Shown: piece by piece, positions 52,103 through 61,175 of the stretch
Layout: each line of letters opens with the position of its first letter
Position numbering within the stretch: position 1 is the stretch's first letter
DNA from: Lysobacter enzymogenes
GTDB taxonomy: Bacteria > Pseudomonadota > Gammaproteobacteria > Xanthomonadales > Xanthomonadaceae
Reading direction: 5' to 3'
Length of the DNA: 64,000 bases
Assembly: GCF_900106525.1 (NCBI RefSeq)
Contig: NZ_FNOG01000009.1
Span: 1 to 64,000 of the forward strand
Program-made: the position numbers and the translations under genes
The notes under the pieces: generated by a model
Told to the model about the DNA's origin: nothing
The model's database searches: none
The model's input: only the letters and a program-made list of their open reading frames with translations

Positions 52103-52942
52103 TCAGGCGGCCTCGCGCGCGCCGATGCGTTCGGCCCGATACAGATGGATCGGCGTGGGATCGGCGCTGAACTGCGAGAACGGAAACGGTTCGGCCGACA
52201 CCGCGGCGACGCCGTGGCCGAGGAAGCGCGGCACGATCGCGCTGCCGGTTTGCGCGTACACCACCAGGCCGATGCCGCGCTCGCGCGCGACCTCGACGAT
52301 GCGGTCGAACGATCCGTTGCTCAAGGTCATGCCGGTGGCGATGACCAAGTCGGCCTGCGCCAGCACCACTTCCATATCGGCGATGACCTCGGTGCCGTCG
52401 GCGGTGCGGCGCAGATTGAAATCGCAGGGCAGGCAGGTGCCGCCGCGCGCCTGGATCGCTTCGACCAGCGGATTGACCACGCCGATCAGGCCCACGCGCA
52501 TGCCCGGCCGAATGTCGAGCAAGCCGGCGATGGCGGCGTCGCGCGCCTTGGCCCGCTCCAGCGGCGTGCCGTGCGGCAGCAGCAGAGTCTGCGCCTGCGC
52601 TTGTTCCCGATGCGGATAGGCCAGGGCCAGGTAGGCGTCGAGCGCGGCCACGCGCACCGGCGTGCGCTCGTCGCGCAACAGCTCGGCCAGGCTGCGGCCG
52701 GACAAGTCCTCGGCGATGGCCGACTCGAGCTGGTCGCGCTCCAGGCAGCAACCGCCGAACGCGGATTCAGCGCGCAGCACCAAGTAGTAATTGCGGTACT
52801 TGGTGTCGGTGCCCGGGAACTGGGTGCTCTGGCGGACCCAGAACGCGCCGACCGCGTGCAGTTGCGCAGGATCGGGGCCATGGGCGCCGCGCAGGACGGC
52901 TTCGGTGAGGTCGGCGACGGTATGGGGAACGGGCGGATTCAT
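52103..52942 (-). CDS. DUF364 / Rossmann-like putative heavy-metal-chelation protein
   Basis: 279 residues. The N-terminal half (~1-110) is an alpha/beta domain with NYYLVLRAESAFGGCCLE. The C-terminal half (~145-270) is Rossmann-like: GMRVGLIGVVNPLVEAI, then ADLVIATGMTLSNGSFDRIV, matching the DUF364 signature. Cys pairs at 65/66 and 170/173 could bind metal. DUF364 proteins have been proposed to act in metal chelation on structural grounds; no reaction is established. It sits between the ATP-grasp and exporter genes. Confidence 0.82.
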   Translation of the reverse strand: MNPPVPHTVADLTEAVLRGAHGPDPAQLHAVGAFWVRQSTQFPGTDTKYRNYYLVLRAESAFGGCCLERDQLESAIAEDLSGRSLAELLRDERTPVRVAALDAYLALAYPHREQAQAQTLLLPHGTPLERAKARDAAIAGLLDIRPGMRVGLIGVVNPLVEAIQARGGTCLPCDFNLRRTADGTEVIADMEVVLAQADLVIATGMTLSNGSFDRIVEVARERGIGLVVYAQTGSAIVPRFLGHGVAAVSAEPFPFSQFSADPTPIHLYRAERIGAREAA

Positions 52943-52979
52943 GCGCGGCTCGTGAAGTAAGCGGAAAAGGACGCCGCGA

Positions 52980-54257
52980 TCAGGCGGCGGGAGCGACGGT
53001 TTCGTCGGCGTAACGCAAGCGCAGCCCGGCCACGGCGCGCTCGGCGTGGGCGCGCGCGTCCAGGCCGTGCGCATCGGTGGCGATCACGTGGCCGAGATAG
53101 CAGGCGTTGTCGATCGGCGCCGACACGTCGGTGTCGGCCACCGCGGCCAAACTCCAGCGCGCGATGTTCGGATCGGCGTCGAGGGCATCGGCGCCGTCGA
53201 GCGCGAGCGCGCGACCGGCGCGCACCGGCACCACGAATTTGATCGCCGCGCTGGCCACGCCGGTGTCGCGGCGCTGCAGGTCCGGTTCGCGGCCCAGCGC
53301 CAGTTCGATCTGCGCGTCGAGCAGGTCGATGCCGGTGGCGCGCTGGATCAGCTCGGCGATGTAGTTGCCGCCGGGACGCGGATTGATCTCGACGATGCGC
53401 GGGCCCTTCGAAGTCAGCTTGACCTCGGTATGGCTGAGCCCGTGATCGTGGCCGACCGCGGCCAGCGCGCCGCGCACCAGCGCTTCGACCTGCTGCGCCA
53501 GTTGCGGATCGAGCCGCGCCGGGAACATGTGGCCGTCCTCGATGAAATAGGGAAAGCCGGTGAGGCTCTTGTCGGTGATGCCGATCACCGTGGTGCTGCC
53601 GCGGTAAGTGCAGGCCTCGACGCTGACCTCTTCGCCGTCCATGAACTCTTCCAGCAGCAGCAGCGGCACCCGCGCCTGCTCGCGGAAGTTGCGCGGGAAC
53701 GCGGCCAGCGCGTCGAAGGACTCGCGCAGCTGCGCTTCATCGCGCACCAGCTTGACGAAGGCGCTGGATGCCAGGTCGGTGGGCTTGACCACCAGCGGAT
53801 AGCCGATGCGCGCCGCTTCCTCGCGCACCTGCTCCCATTCGCCGGCCACGGCGAACTTCGGGTTGGGCAGGAACGCGCGTTCGATCGCCTCGCGCACCAA
53901 GTCCTTGCGCCGCTCCATCACTACGTTGTCGGAGAACGCTTGCGGCAGGTTCAGCGCCTGCGCCACTTCGGCCACGGTGCCGATGTAGTAGTCGCAGATC
54001 GTCACCACGCCGTCGAACTCCAGCACCTCGTGCTGGGCGCGCAGGAACTCGACCAGCGCGGTCACGTCGTTGGTATCGAAGCTCAGCACATTCTCGGCAT
54101 GCTCGATCACCGGATGGATCTCGCGCGAACGCGGATCCTGGTAGTGGCCGCGGTTGCGGGTGACGAAGGTGTAGCGGTGGCCGAGCCGGGCGATCGCCGG
54201 CGGGAAAATCCGGCCGGTGCCGCCGACCCAGCTTTCGATCATCAACAAATGCGCCAT
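52980..54257 (-). CDS. ATP-grasp carboxylate-amine ligase
   Basis: 425 residues from the ATG at 54257. ATP-binding Lys158 in YPLVVKPTDLASS, acidic LLLEEFMDGEEVSVE, Glu278 in SHTEVKL, and the Mg-binding loop VEINPRPGGNY (289-299, Glu290 and Asn292) define an ATP-grasp fold. These enzymes activate a carboxylate as acyl phosphate and couple it to an amine. The FPYFIEDGHMFPARL loop and the overall layout resemble amino-acid ligases of dipeptide antibiotics. The likely role is to join the unusual amino acid made by its neighbours to a second acid. Confidence 0.87.
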   Translation of the reverse strand: MAHLLMIESWVGGTGRIFPPAIARLGHRYTFVTRNRGHYQDPRSREIHPVIEHAENVLSFDTNDVTALVEFLRAQHEVLEFDGVVTICDYYIGTVAEVAQALNLPQAFSDNVVMERRKDLVREAIERAFLPNPKFAVAGEWEQVREEAARIGYPLVVKPTDLASSAFVKLVRDEAQLRESFDALAAFPRNFREQARVPLLLLEEFMDGEEVSVEACTYRGSTTVIGITDKSLTGFPYFIEDGHMFPARLDPQLAQQVEALVRGALAAVGHDHGLSHTEVKLTSKGPRIVEINPRPGGNYIAELIQRATGIDLLDAQIELALGREPDLQRRDTGVASAAIKFVVPVRAGRALALDGADALDADPNIARWSLAAVADTDVSAPIDNACYLGHVIATDAHGLDARAHAERAVAGLRLRYADETVAPAA

Positions 54258-54282
54258 GGGGCGAAGCTCCGTGGAAAGGGAT

Positions 54283-55341
54283 TCAGTGCGCGGCCGCGGG
54301 CTGCGCCGCGGCTGCGGAAACGGGAGAAAGCGCCGGCTCGAACGCGGCGCGGTTCCAGCGCATCGCCGACCACGGCAGGCGCAACTGGTCCAGCCGCTCC
54401 ACCGGCGCCGGTTGTAGATCGTCCAGCGCCAGCGCTTCGTCGAAGCGCGCGAACACGCCGTCGACGTAGCGGTGGCCGGTGTCGGCGGCGAGGAACACCA
54501 CGTTGCGTTCGGGATGCAGCCGCGCTTCGCGCTGCGCGACCAGATAGCAGCAGCCGCTGGACAGGCCGGCGAACAGCGCATGCTCGCGCAGCAGCGCCAC
54601 CGCGCCGGACAGGCCGTAATCGAACGAGACCCAGTGCACCTGGTCGTACAGCGCGTGGCGCACGTTGCGGAACGGGATCGAGCTGCCGATGCCGGCGATG
54701 ATGATGCCGGGGTCTTCGATGTGTTCGCAGCCGAAGGTCATGCTGCCGAACGGCTGCACGCCGATCAGCTCGACCTCGCCTGCACGCTCGCGCAGCGCGC
54801 GGGCCAGCCCGCCGGTGGAGCAGCCCGACCCGACGCCGCCGATCAGGCTCAACGGCGCGCCGCGCACGCCGTCGGCGATCAGTTCGGCGACCGGCTCATA
54901 ACCGCAGTAATGGATCTCGTCGTGGTACTGCTGCATCCAGTGCAGTTCCGGATCGGCCGCCATCAGCTCGCGGATGCGCGCCACCCGCAGGCTCTGGTCG
55001 AGCTTGAGCGTGGCCTGCGGTTCGACCTGCTCGACCGTGGCGCCGAGGATGCGCAGCTGCACCATCAAGGTCTTGTCCACGGTCTTGGAACCGACGATGC
55101 GGCAGTTGAGCCCGTACTTGTGGCAGGCCAGCGCCAGCGCATAGGCGTAGATGCCGCTGGAGCTGTCCATCAGCGTCGCGCCAGGGCGGATGCGACCGCT
55201 GGCGAGCAGGCGTTCGACCGCGACCAGGGTCGAGTAGACCTTCATCGTCTCGAACCGCGCCACATACAGGTTCGGCCCCAGCCGGACCAGGTCGGGCGCC
55301 TTGATCGCATCGGCGATGTGGGCGTGCACGGCCGCGCTCAT
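54283..55341 (-). CDS. PLP-dependent cysteine-synthase-like enzyme (SbnA-like)
   Basis: 352 residues, fold type II. The likely Schiff-base Lys is Lys34 in ARFETMKVYSTLVA. The substrate loop reads DSSSGIYAYALA (59-70) and the phosphate-binding loop IGGVGSGCSTGG (167-178). The nearest functional relatives are O-phosphoserine-using enzymes such as SbnA, which replaces phosphate by glutamate's amine on the way to 2,3-diaminopropionate. Here the preceding gene encodes a PduX-like kinase and overlaps it (ATGA), so the substrate may be O-phosphothreonine or O-phosphoserine (inference). No SbnB partner is seen. Confidence 0.83.
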   Translation of the reverse strand: MSAAVHAHIADAIKAPDLVRLGPNLYVARFETMKVYSTLVAVERLLASGRIRPGATLMDSSSGIYAYALALACHKYGLNCRIVGSKTVDKTLMVQLRILGATVEQVEPQATLKLDQSLRVARIRELMAADPELHWMQQYHDEIHYCGYEPVAELIADGVRGAPLSLIGGVGSGCSTGGLARALRERAGEVELIGVQPFGSMTFGCEHIEDPGIIIAGIGSSIPFRNVRHALYDQVHWVSFDYGLSGAVALLREHALFAGLSSGCCYLVAQREARLHPERNVVFLAADTGHRYVDGVFARFDEALALDDLQPAPVERLDQLRLPWSAMRWNRAAFEPALSPVSAAAAQPAAAH

Positions 55342-56279
55342 GGCCCGGCCTCGATCATCCGGCATTGCCGGCCGAGCCCGGCGAAGAACGCCGACAGCTC
55401 GCCCAGCCGCATCGGCTCCGGCCGTTGCGCGAACAGATAGCCGATCAGGCTGCCGGTGTGCGCGACCACCACGCCGTCGGCGCCGAGTTCTCGGCGATGG
55501 CGCAGCATCATGTCCAGGTGCGGCTTCGGCGTCACCCACTGCGCCAGCTGCGCGCTGCGCGTGGCGACTTCGCAGATCGCCGCCGCATCGCCGCGTTCGA
55601 ACGCCTCCAGCGCCAGCTCCAGATGCACGCGATAGGAAGACTGGTGGCGGTGGTAATGCTGCAGCAAGGGCTCGGCCAGCTTTTCGGTTTCCACCGTGCC
55701 GCCTTCATCGATGTAACAGGCGTGCAGGCGCGGCGCCGGGCCGAATTCGCGCAGCACGCGCTGGCGCCCGCTGAGATACAGCGCGTAGCGGTCGAGAAAC
55801 ACGCTGTCGGAGCGCTCGATGCCGCGCAGCAGCTCGGTCAGCGCGTCCAGGGGCGTGTGCAGCGCGAACACTCGGTCCAGGCAGCGCACGGTCGCGACCA
55901 CGTCGGCGGTGGAACTCGCCATGCCCTTGCCGACCGGCAATTCGCTGTCGTGGCTGAAGCGCCCCGGCGGCAGCGATTTGCCGTGCAGGCGCAGATACGC
56001 CTCGATCGCGCGCCGGCACTTGTCCTTGCCGTCGAGATCGCGCTCGAGATCGCCGTCCTCGCCCGGCAGGAAATGCATCCAACTGTAGCGCCGCACCGGC
56101 AGCGAGATCAGGCCGATGTGCAGTTCGCCGTCGTGCTCGCACGGCCCCTGCCACAACTCGCCCAAGGTGCCGTGGCACACGCCGCTGTAAGCCGCGCGCA
56201 ACGCGCTTTGCGGCGCCAGCGCGGCCGCGCCCGCGGGTTCGCGGCGCGGAACATCCTTCGATTCGTACCGTTGCAACAT
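55338..56279 (-). CDS. GHMP kinase, PduX/L-threonine-kinase-like
   Basis: 313 residues from the ATG at 56279, with GGGGAG at ideal spacing. The N-terminal SGVCHGTLGELWQG (32-45) and the ATP loop PVGKGMASSTAD (115-126) are both diagnostic of PduX-type kinases within GHMP. PduX makes O-phospho-L-threonine for cobalamin side-chain synthesis. No cobalamin gene is in the window, so here the kinase probably supplies a phosphorylated hydroxy-amino acid to the adjacent PLP enzyme (inference). Confidence 0.83.
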   Translation of the reverse strand: MLQRYESKDVPRREPAGAAALAPQSALRAAYSGVCHGTLGELWQGPCEHDGELHIGLISLPVRRYSWMHFLPGEDGDLERDLDGKDKCRRAIEAYLRLHGKSLPPGRFSHDSELPVGKGMASSTADVVATVRCLDRVFALHTPLDALTELLRGIERSDSVFLDRYALYLSGRQRVLREFGPAPRLHACYIDEGGTVETEKLAEPLLQHYHRHQSSYRVHLELALEAFERGDAAAICEVATRSAQLAQWVTPKPHLDMMLRHRRELGADGVVVAHTGSLIGYLFAQRPEPMRLGELSAFFAGLGRQCRMIEAGP

Positions 56280-56302
56280 GCGCATCTCCCCGAGCGCGAC
56301 GA

Positions 56303-58240
56303 TCAACCGTCGAAATCCACCGTCAGCTGCGCCACGTAGCGGCGCCCGTCGATGAGGCCGAAACTGTTGTTGCCGTAGATGTTCCAGGTGAAGGTGTCGC
56401 CGACGTTCGCCACCAGCAGGCGCAAGCTCGCCGGTGCATCGCCGAGGCGGAAGCGGTAGCGCGCGCCCACATCGACCAGCGCATAGGCCGGCACCACGTT
56501 GCGGCCGTCGCGCGAGGCCACGCGCTCGCCGTAGCGGCTCATCGAGGCGTCGAACGACCAGCCCGGCAGCATCGGCGGGCGATACTCGACATCGGCGCGC
56601 AGCATCTGCTCGGTCTGGCCGATCGGCCGGTCGCCGACCCGGCCCAGCCGCACCGCTTCGCCGTTGACCCGCGGCCGCATCAGCACCGCGCCGGCCACCA
56701 AGGTCCAGTTGTCGGCGGGCTTGCCGCTCAGGCTCAGCTCGACGCCGCGATGGCGCACCTCGGCCAGCGGCCCGAACACGTTGTTCTCGTCGGTGGCGAA
56801 ATACGGCTTGCGCACGTCGAACGCGCCGGCTACCAGTTTCAGATCGTCGCCGAGCTTCCAACGCAGCCCCGCATCGGTCTGGCGGGTGCGGATCGCCGGC
56901 AGCGCCTGGTTGCGGTTGGCCGCGTCGTCCGGCGCGATGCCGCTCTCTTCCAGTCCGCGCGTGTGGCCGGCGTACAGCGCCAGACGCGGGCTCAGCTGCA
57001 GCGACACGCTGGCGCTGGGCAGCCACGGATCGTCGCGGCTCAGCGCCGGCGCCGCGCCGGGTTGCAGGATGCGCTTGCGGTACTGGCTGCGCTGGATGCC
57101 GAGGTTCCACTCGCCGACCTCGCGCCAACGGCCTTCGTAAGCCAGTCCTGCGGTCCATTGTTCGACCCGGTCGTGGGTGCGTTCGCCGAACTCGAACGCC
57201 TCCGGCCGCGGCTGCGGCCGCGGTTCGCCCAGCGGCCGCCAGCCGTAATCGATCGCCGGCGCCGAGCCGCCGTATTCGCTGTCCACGCCGCGCCCGCGCA
57301 CCGCCGCGTGCAGCACGTGCAGACGCGGGCCTTCGCGGAAACTGCGGCTCAGCCGCAGCTCGCCGCTGGTGGAGGCGTAACGCTGACGCGGGTCGGCGAC
57401 CACGCGCTCGCGGGTCAGCCCCTCGCGCGTGGTGTCGGTGAACAGCTCGGCGAAACCCTGCGGCTGGTTGTTGATCGAACGCACCACGCCGCCGGCGAAG
57501 GCCCAGTCCGCGCCGATGCGCGCCTTGGCCAGCACGCCGAAATTGCGGCTGTCGTATTCGTTGTCGCTCCAGCTCTGGCCGAAGTGGCGGCGACGCTCGA
57601 TCTTCGGCGGCCGGTAAGGACCGGCAGTGAGGATGGTCGGCGCCACTTCCTCGTCGCGGCCGCGCGAGATGCTCCAGAACGGCAGGATCTCGACGTTCTC
57701 GCTCGGCCGCCAGCGCGGCACGAAGCCGGCGCGCACGTAGCGCGCGTCGGCGCCGTCGTAATACTCCTCGCGCGCCAGCGCCAGGCTGGCGGCAATGCCC
57801 AGTCGGCCTTCGATGAGCGGCAGGCGCGCGTCCAACTCCAGCGCCGGCGCGCCATAGGCGTTGAGCGCGCCGAGCACGCTGAGCACGCGCTCGTCGCCGG
57901 CTTTCTTCAAGCGGTAATCGACGATGCCGGTCGGCGCCGGGAACGGATAGTTCAGCGCCGACGGGCCGACCCGGATCGTCGAGCCTTCCACCAGCGCCGG
58001 CGGCACCGTGCCCTGGCGGTCGAAATAGACGCCGTCCATGCGCACGTTGCCGGCGTCCACCGGCGAGAAGCCGCGCACCTGCTTGGCGCTGTACAGGCCG
58101 ATGGTCTCGTTGCCGAGCGTCGCGCCGAACGCGTCCTCGGCCGCGGTCACCGCGTTGTCGCCGACGCGCTGCGCCGGCGCGGCCGCCGCGTACAGCAGTA
58201 GGGCCGCGCCCAGGCGGTATGCGGATGCGTTCGCGCGCAT
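56303..58240 (-). CDS. TonB-dependent receptor (first of two)
   Basis: 645 residues from the ATG at 58240 with a signal peptide (LGAALLLYAAAAPAQ). The plug is recognisable (GNETIGLYSAKQVRGFSPVD, then NVRMDGVYFDRQG), but no clear TonB box precedes it. The barrel contains ~22 strands and ends RRYVAQLTVDFDG. The start is 2 bp from the stop of an ABC permease. The kinase gene follows after 23 bp, placing an outer-membrane receptor between exporter and biosynthesis genes. Confidence 0.85.
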   Translation of the reverse strand: MRANASAYRLGAALLLYAAAAPAQRVGDNAVTAAEDAFGATLGNETIGLYSAKQVRGFSPVDAGNVRMDGVYFDRQGTVPPALVEGSTIRVGPSALNYPFPAPTGIVDYRLKKAGDERVLSVLGALNAYGAPALELDARLPLIEGRLGIAASLALAREEYYDGADARYVRAGFVPRWRPSENVEILPFWSISRGRDEEVAPTILTAGPYRPPKIERRRHFGQSWSDNEYDSRNFGVLAKARIGADWAFAGGVVRSINNQPQGFAELFTDTTREGLTRERVVADPRQRYASTSGELRLSRSFREGPRLHVLHAAVRGRGVDSEYGGSAPAIDYGWRPLGEPRPQPRPEAFEFGERTHDRVEQWTAGLAYEGRWREVGEWNLGIQRSQYRKRILQPGAAPALSRDDPWLPSASVSLQLSPRLALYAGHTRGLEESGIAPDDAANRNQALPAIRTRQTDAGLRWKLGDDLKLVAGAFDVRKPYFATDENNVFGPLAEVRHRGVELSLSGKPADNWTLVAGAVLMRPRVNGEAVRLGRVGDRPIGQTEQMLRADVEYRPPMLPGWSFDASMSRYGERVASRDGRNVVPAYALVDVGARYRFRLGDAPASLRLLVANVGDTFTWNIYGNNSFGLIDGRRYVAQLTVDFDG

Positions 58241-58242
58241 GC

Positions 58243-59775
58243 TCACAGCTCCGCCGGCCATTGCCGCAGGCGCCGCAGCGCCCACCCGCCCAACGCCGCC
58301 GCCAGCAGCGCCAGCCACAGCGCCGTCGGCAGCGCGCCGGTCACCCGCGACCACGCCGGCGCTTCGTTCCAGGCGTAGGCCGGAATCGCGTCGAACTCGA
58401 AGAAGTTCATGCGCCCATAGCTGTCGGCGCGCGGGCGCGGCGTCGGCGCGGCGATCTGGCGCTGGATGCGCGGATAGAACCAATCGCGCAGCTGGCGCTG
58501 ATAGGCCGCGGTCTGATGTTCGAAGCGGCGGTGGCGCTCGGCGTCGGTGCCGGCCAATCGCGCCAGCGCCTGCTCCATGCCTAGCGGCGGCGCGACGAAG
58601 CCGGCCCACTGCGACCAGCGCTCGCGCACGCTGCGCGCTGATTCCTGGCGATCGCGCAGCGGCTGCAGGCGGCGTTCCAGTTCCGGCGCGAGGAAACTCA
58701 GGCGGGTGGCGTAGTCGAGGCCGGCGATCTTGTCGAGCGCAGCCGACAGATCGGCGCGGGCGCGGAAGTCGCGCGTCAGCAACGCATCGCGCTCGCCGGC
58801 GATGGCGTCGTTGGCGCGGCGCTGCGCATCGACATAGGCGATCGGCGTGGGCGCGTCGCCCAGCCGCGCGGCGACGCCGCTGCCGAGCAACGGCAGTCCG
58901 ATCGCCAGCACCGCCCACACCGCGCTCATCAGGCTGATCGCGCCGGCGGCGCCGGGCCACGCGGACACCACGACGAATCCCAGCGCGGCCCAGAACGCCA
59001 GGTAGGCCACCACCAGTGCCGCCGACGCGATCAACTCGGGAACGGCCGCGCCCAGGTCGGCGCCGGCCGAGAACAACGATATCGCCAGGCCCAGCAGCGC
59101 CGGCGGCGCCAACCAGGCGAAGATCGCGGCGATGCGCGCGCCCAGCCACGCGCGTGGGCCGACCCGCTGCGCGGCGATCAGCCGCAGCATTCCGTGATCG
59201 CGTTCGAACGTGGCGAGCAGGCCGATCAGCACGATCACCGCCACCGGCAGCAGATACACCAGCACGAAGCCCAGATCGAAACGGCCCAGGCCGAGCGCGC
59301 GCGGGTTTTCGAAGTCGTAGGCCGGCTCCACCCCGAACGGCGTTTCCAGCTTCACCGGCAGGCGCGTGGGCGTCAGGTCGCTGCCGCCGACCGCCAGCGC
59401 CGACAACGGCAGGTTCGGCTTGTAGCTGTGGGCGCGCAGGAAATAGCGGCTGAAACCGGCGATGTCGGTCGGGTCTTGCCAGTACGGCACCGGCTCGGCC
59501 GCGGGCTCGGCGTAGCGGCGGGCGCGTTCGAGAATTTGCTGGGTCCAGGCCAGATCGCTGGCGCGGCTGCGTTCGATCGCGCGGTCCTGGCCGCGATGCA
59601 GCACCGCGCCGCTGTGCGCGCCCCACAGCATCGCCACGAACAACAGGCCCAGCACCGTCCACAGCAAGCGGCTGCGGCCGATGTGGCGCAGTTCCCAGCG
59701 CAACAGCTCGGCGAAGCCGGCGCTGCGCGCTTCCGGCAGCGCGAGCGCGCCGGCGTATCCTGCGGGCGCGCTCAT
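58243..59775 (-). CDS. ABC-2-type permease, DUF3526-like (second)
   Basis: 510 residues. It has one transmembrane helix near 35-50 (LLWTVLGLLFVAMLWGA), a long extracytoplasmic domain (~55-170), five helices (~170-300; VLVYLLPVAVIVLIGLLATF and following), a second soluble domain and a final helix at ~480. This is the DUF3526 ABC-2 layout. It is homologous in plan to its neighbour; the two probably form a heterodimer. The start overlaps the neighbour's stop by 4 bp. Confidence 0.83.
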   Translation of the reverse strand: MSAPAGYAGALALPEARSAGFAELLRWELRHIGRSRLLWTVLGLLFVAMLWGAHSGAVLHRGQDRAIERSRASDLAWTQQILERARRYAEPAAEPVPYWQDPTDIAGFSRYFLRAHSYKPNLPLSALAVGGSDLTPTRLPVKLETPFGVEPAYDFENPRALGLGRFDLGFVLVYLLPVAVIVLIGLLATFERDHGMLRLIAAQRVGPRAWLGARIAAIFAWLAPPALLGLAISLFSAGADLGAAVPELIASAALVVAYLAFWAALGFVVVSAWPGAAGAISLMSAVWAVLAIGLPLLGSGVAARLGDAPTPIAYVDAQRRANDAIAGERDALLTRDFRARADLSAALDKIAGLDYATRLSFLAPELERRLQPLRDRQESARSVRERWSQWAGFVAPPLGMEQALARLAGTDAERHRRFEHQTAAYQRQLRDWFYPRIQRQIAAPTPRPRADSYGRMNFFEFDAIPAYAWNEAPAWSRVTGALPTALWLALLAAALGGWALRRLRQWPAEL

Positions 59776-61175
59776 GGCCGCAACCTGCGCGCTGCCAGCG
59801 CCAACAAGCCGGCAGCCAAGGCGCTCCAGCCGAGCAGGCCGAACAGCGCCGGCGCGGCGTTGCGCCAGTTCGCGGCCAAGGCGGGCGCCGGCGCTTCGAA
59901 CTGCGGAATCTGCGCCCACAGCGATTCGTTGTTGGTATGCCGCGGCTGCGCGCCGTTGAGCGGATGCGCCATCACGTCCTCGTTCATGCGGTTGACCAAC
60001 GCGCGCCGATAGCGCTCGGCGGCGTCGATGAAGCGGCGGTGGTGGCCGAAATCGCTGCCGGCCAGCATCGGCGACAGGCTCTGCATCGCCGTCGCCGGGC
60101 TCAGCCAGCCCCAGGCGGCGAAGGCGCGGTCCTGCGCGGCGACGCGGTCGTAGAAGCCGCCGAGCACGCGGTCGAAGACTTCGTGCGAATGGCGCTCGCT
60201 CAGGTCGAGCTCGGCGCCGCGCGCGTCCACGCTCAAGTCCTTCGCGTCCTTGGCGCCGTAGCGCGCGAGCAAGGTTTCGCGGTGCTTCTTGGCTTCCTCG
60301 GCGGTCCAGAACGAGGGCGCCTCGTCTTGCAGTTGCTGCTTGATCTGTTGGCTCGACGGCAGCGGCAGCGCCGCGTCGACCGCGCTGCTGGCCCAACGCG
60401 GCAATGCCAGCGCCAGCACGATCCACAAGCCGAACAGCACCGCCAGCGCGCCGCGCACGCTGCGCGTCAGCAGCGACACCGCCACGCCCAATGCGCTGAG
60501 CACGCCCAGGTAGGCCGCCATCGCCGCCGCCCACAGCGCCAGCCGCAGCGCCACGTCCGCGCTCAAGGCGCCCAGCGCCGCGCTGGCGACGGCCGCGGCG
60601 ACGGTCACCGGCGCCAGCAGCGCCAACAACAGCGCCGACCAGATCGCCGATGTCTTGGCCGCGACGATCGCGCGCGGCCGCAGCGCCGCGCCCAGCGCCA
60701 GACGCAAGGTGCCGCGCTCGCGATCCATCGCCACCGCGGTGAACGCCAACAGGAACGCCACCAGCGGCGCGAACGCGATCAACAGGCTGGCCGGGCTGGC
60801 CAGGCCCGCGCGCTGCAGCGCCGATGCCTCACCCTGCGGCCGGTACAGCATGTCGTTCTGCACGTGCGCTTCCAGCCACACGGTCTGGCCGACGAAGGGC
60901 TGCGCGCCCGGGTCCAGCGCCGCCAGCGGCGGCGCCGGCTTGAACGCGAAGATGCTGTAGTGCGCGGCCGAATGCGGATCCTTCTCGCCCTGCCCCAGCC
61001 AGCGCGCGCGTTCGGCGCGCGCGGCCTCGGTCTTGGCCGCGTTGCCGGCGGCCACCGTCGCCAGATCGAACGAGAACGCCAGCAGCACCAACGCGGCCAG
61101 CGCCAACAGCGCCCACCACGCGCGCCGGTCGCGGCGCAGCAAAGTCCACTCATAAGCGGTCAGCGAGGCGCTCAT
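59772..61175 (-). CDS. ABC-2-type permease, DUF3526-like (first)
   Basis: 467 residues with an N-terminal helix (WWALLALAALVLLAFSFDLA), an extracytoplasmic loop, helices ~145-275 (LLIAFAPLVAFLLAFTAVAM and following), a large soluble DUF3526 domain, and a last helix near 450. Overlaps of 4 bp on both sides with the ATPase and the second permease show strict coupling. The substrate is unknown. Confidence 0.83.
   Translation of the reverse strand: MSASLTAYEWTLLRRDRRAWWALLALAALVLLAFSFDLATVAAGNAAKTEAARAERARWLGQGEKDPHSAAHYSIFAFKPAPPLAALDPGAQPFVGQTVWLEAHVQNDMLYRPQGEASALQRAGLASPASLLIAFAPLVAFLLAFTAVAMDRERGTLRLALGAALRPRAIVAAKTSAIWSALLLALLAPVTVAAAVASAALGALSADVALRLALWAAAMAAYLGVLSALGVAVSLLTRSVRGALAVLFGLWIVLALALPRWASSAVDAALPLPSSQQIKQQLQDEAPSFWTAEEAKKHRETLLARYGAKDAKDLSVDARGAELDLSERHSHEVFDRVLGGFYDRVAAQDRAFAAWGWLSPATAMQSLSPMLAGSDFGHHRRFIDAAERYRRALVNRMNEDVMAHPLNGAQPRHTNNESLWAQIPQFEAPAPALAANWRNAAPALFGLLGWSALAAGLLALAARRLRP

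Noticed and set aside
55338-56279. Kinase as part of a cobalamin pathway
   Set aside because: PduX is a cobalamin-salvage enzyme, but no cobalamin gene is in the window and the coupled neighbour is a PLP beta-replacement enzyme.
56303-59662. 1119-codon frame suggesting an ABC permease/TonB-receptor fusion
   Set aside because: Only the part from 58240 is receptor-like. The upstream part is a shadow of the permease gene in another frame, and the receptor has its own ATG and signal peptide.
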